Assembly: GCA_903928275.1 (NCBI GenBank)
Contig: CAIYQJ010000188.1
Location: 1 to 25,230 of the forward strand
From: an uncultured Chloroflexota bacterium
GTDB lineage: Bacteria; Chloroflexota; Limnocylindria; Limnocylindrales; CSP1-4
DNA length: 25,230 nt
Reading direction: 5' to 3'
The position numbers and the translations under genes were made by a program. Each line of letters starts with the position of its first letter. Position 1 is the stretch's first letter. This document shows, one piece after another, positions 24,040 to 25,230 of the stretch. The notes beneath the pieces were generated by a model. The model worked only from the letters and a program-made list of their open reading frames with translations, was not told the origin of the DNA and made no database searches.

Positions 24040-24115
24040 GAGGCCGTCGCGTCGGTCATGCGGTGCGGCGATCCGCGCTGCGGTCGTGCAGCGGGAGGAG
24101 GAGGGAGCGAGCGAC

Positions 24116-25030
24116 ATGCAGCCACGGGTCGCGGTGGTCGGGAGCACGATGGTCGACCTCATCGCCTACGTGTCGCGGGCGCCGTCGGCAGGCGAGACCG
24201 TCCTGGGCGACGACTTCCGAATCGGCTTCGGTGGCAAGGGCGCCAACCAGGCCGTGATGGCGCGCCTCCTCGGCGCCGATGTCGCGATGGTCAACGCCCT
24301 CGGAGACGACGTCTTCGGGACCATGACCATGGCGAACTTCGAGACGCTCGGGATCGACACGTCGCACGTCGCCCGCGTGCCGGGGGCCAGCGGCGTGGCG
24401 CCGATCTGGGTGGAGGCGGACGGCGCGAACCGGATCATCGTGGTGCCGGGCGCGAACGGCGCGATGCGGCCCGAAGACGCCGTCATCGCGCTCGAGGCCC
24501 TCGCGCCCCTGGATGTCGTGATCGGCCAGCTCGAGATCCCGCAGGCGGTGACGGCGGCCGCGTTCGCCGCAGCGCGCGCGCTCGGCGCGAAGACGGTGCT
24601 CAACCCGGCGCCCGCCGCAGACCTCGACCCCGCGCTGCTCGCCGCCGCGGATTGGCTCATCCCGAACGAGACGGAGTTCGCGCGGCTCTCCGGCTCGTCG
24701 AGCGAGGCGACCGACGCCGAGATCACCGCATTCGCGGCCGCGGCCGGGGCTCGCGTCGTCGTGACGCTCGGGTCTCGCGGCGCCGCGCTATTGGGCGCGG
24801 ACGGGGTCGTCCGGCGCATCCCCGCGAGCGCCGTCAGGGCGGTCGACACGACCGGGGCTGGAGACGCGTTCATCGGGGCGTTCGCCTACGGACTGGCGGC
24901 GGGTCTCACGGAGGAGGCGGCGGTCGGCCTCGGGGTGCGATGCGCGACCGAGAGCGTGCTTCGTCCCGGCACGCAGAGCTCGTTTCCCCGCGGCGATCGG
25001 ACGCTGGAACTCCTCGCCGGCCGCGACTGA
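24116..25030 (+). CDS. rbsK: Ribokinase (PfkB-family sugar/nucleoside kinase)
   Basis: A 304-residue PfkB-family kinase very close to ribokinase. The N-terminal strand VAVVGSTMVDL is followed by the sugar-binding GGKGANQAVMARLLGAD (residues 39-55), then GDDVFG, VLNPAPAADL, and NETEFARLSG. The anion-hole/catalytic motif is DTTGAGDAF (244-252), with D250 as the base. It would convert ribose to ribose 5-phosphate using ATP. The PfkB superfamily also has nucleoside kinases, so a substrate such as queuosine cannot be excluded given the divergent Qng1 gene. ATG 24116 is preferred over GTG 24086 because GGAGGAGGAGGGAG precedes it. A small hairpin follows its stop. Confidence 0.88.
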   Translation: MQPRVAVVGSTMVDLIAYVSRAPSAGETVLGDDFRIGFGGKGANQAVMARLLGADVAMVNALGDDVFGTMTMANFETLGIDTSHVARVPGASGVAPIWVEADGANRIIVVPGANGAMRPEDAVIALEALAPLDVVIGQLEIPQAVTAAAFAAARALGAKTVLNPAPAADLDPALLAAADWLIPNETEFARLSGSSSEATDAEITAFAAAAGARVVVTLGSRGAALLGADGVVRRIPASAVRAVDTTGAGDAFIGAFAYGLAAGLTEEAAVGLGVRCATESVLRPGTQSSFPRGDRTLELLAGRD

Positions 25031-25034
25031 CCGA

Positions 25035-25050
25035 CCCGGGCGGGCCCGGG
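25035..25050. terminator. Short GC hairpin after ribokinase
   Basis: CCCGGGC-GG-GCCCGGG is a near-perfect palindrome 4 nt after the ribokinase stop. The 2-nt loop means some closing pairs open, leaving 5-6 bp. It is only a weak terminator candidate. Confidence 0.3.
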
Positions 25051-25124
25051 CGCGGGCTTCCCGTATGCGCGGACCCGCCATCTCCGCGGGCCGGGAGGCG
25101 CTCGACGCGGACGAGAGACCGCTC

Positions 25125-25157
25125 CACGTCCCGCTGGCGATCCCGCACCGGGACGTG
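25125..25157. terminator. 9-bp hairpin between probable convergent genes
   Basis: CACGTCCCG and CGGGACGTG form a perfect 9-bp stem around a 15-nt loop. It lies between ribokinase and the partial minus-strand gene whose stop is at 25173. It could terminate either transcript. Confidence 0.42.
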
Positions 25158-25172
25158 TTCCGTGCCGCCCGG

Positions 25173-25230
25173 TCAGAGGCCCGCCGGGTTCTCGTCCAGC
25201 AGTCCCTGGGCGGCCTCGGCGCCGGCCTTC
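25173..25230 (-). CDS. C-terminus of a minus-strand gene, cut by the window edge
   Basis: The last 19 codons of a reading frame that enters from the right edge and ends at TGA: KAGAEAAQGLLDENPAGL. All but one of its codons end in G or C and the text is a plausible helical C-terminus. The opposite strand is also open here, from an ATG at 25065, but that frame overlaps the hairpin and has several A/T-ending codons. The family cannot be told from this little sequence. Confidence 0.4.
   Translation of the reverse strand, partial: KAGAEAAQGLLDENPAGL

Noticed and set aside
25065..25230. Plus-strand frame open to the right edge, starting MRGPAISAGREALD
   Set aside because: It has no clear ribosome-binding site, spans a 9-bp hairpin and uses more A/T-ending codons than the minus-strand alternative. 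It remains possible because the window ends here.

Overview
The window is a very GC-rich (roughly 70 % or more), gene-dense bacterial chromosome segment with about 22 genes I can support. No rRNA, tRNA, CRISPR array, phage gene or insertion sequence was seen. Third codon positions are almost always G or C and GTG starts are frequent. The gene mix suggests a chemoheterotrophic member of the Chloroflexota or, less likely, a deep-branching actinobacterium: single-chain pyruvate:ferredoxin oxidoreductase with a dihydroorotate-dehydrogenase-like partner, a DUF4032 kinase-like protein, a DUF2419 queuosine-salvage enzyme and a free-standing CarH-type B12 module. This taxonomic call is an inference; no phylogenetic marker is present.

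Left third (1-9254). An ArsR-family regulator and a thioredoxin form a probable two-gene operon that ends in a strong hairpin facing a DinB-fold protein. The DinB gene is divergent from a B12-binding sensory protein that lacks a DNA-binding domain. A secreted lipoprotein and a J-domain protein with a C-terminal ExoX-C-like patch follow on the minus strand. A nitroreductase on the plus strand then converges with a minus-strand cluster: methyltransferase, DUF4032 kinase-like protein, ABC ATPase and ABC-2 permease. Two of its three junctions overlap, so it is probably one operon.

Middle (9316-15431). A tight minus-strand operon encodes a probable 8-oxoguanine deaminase, a double-ABM-domain membrane protein (COG3224 type) and an unannotated 33-residue single-helix membrane peptide, closed by a hairpin. 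An acyl-CoA dehydrogenase is divergent from a class III (GABA-type) aminotransferase, which is followed by a DUF1801 protein.

Right third (15563-25230). All minus strand until the last pair: a SulP anion transporter with STAS domain behind a small channel-like membrane protein, then nifJ and a DHOD-like flavoprotein sharing a 4-nt overlap. A Qng1-type queuosine 5'-phosphate N-glycosidase is divergent from a ribokinase. The extreme right edge probably holds the C-terminus of another minus-strand gene.

Several genes carry a TANNNT -10-like hexamer 6-9 nt before the start codon and no visible Shine-Dalgarno sequence, which suggests leaderless transcripts. The most interesting items are the HTH-less CarH-like protein, the 33-aa peptide in the deaminase operon, the Qng1/ribokinase pair, the J-domain/ExoX-C fusion, and the DHOD-like protein that has lost the usual catalytic loop.
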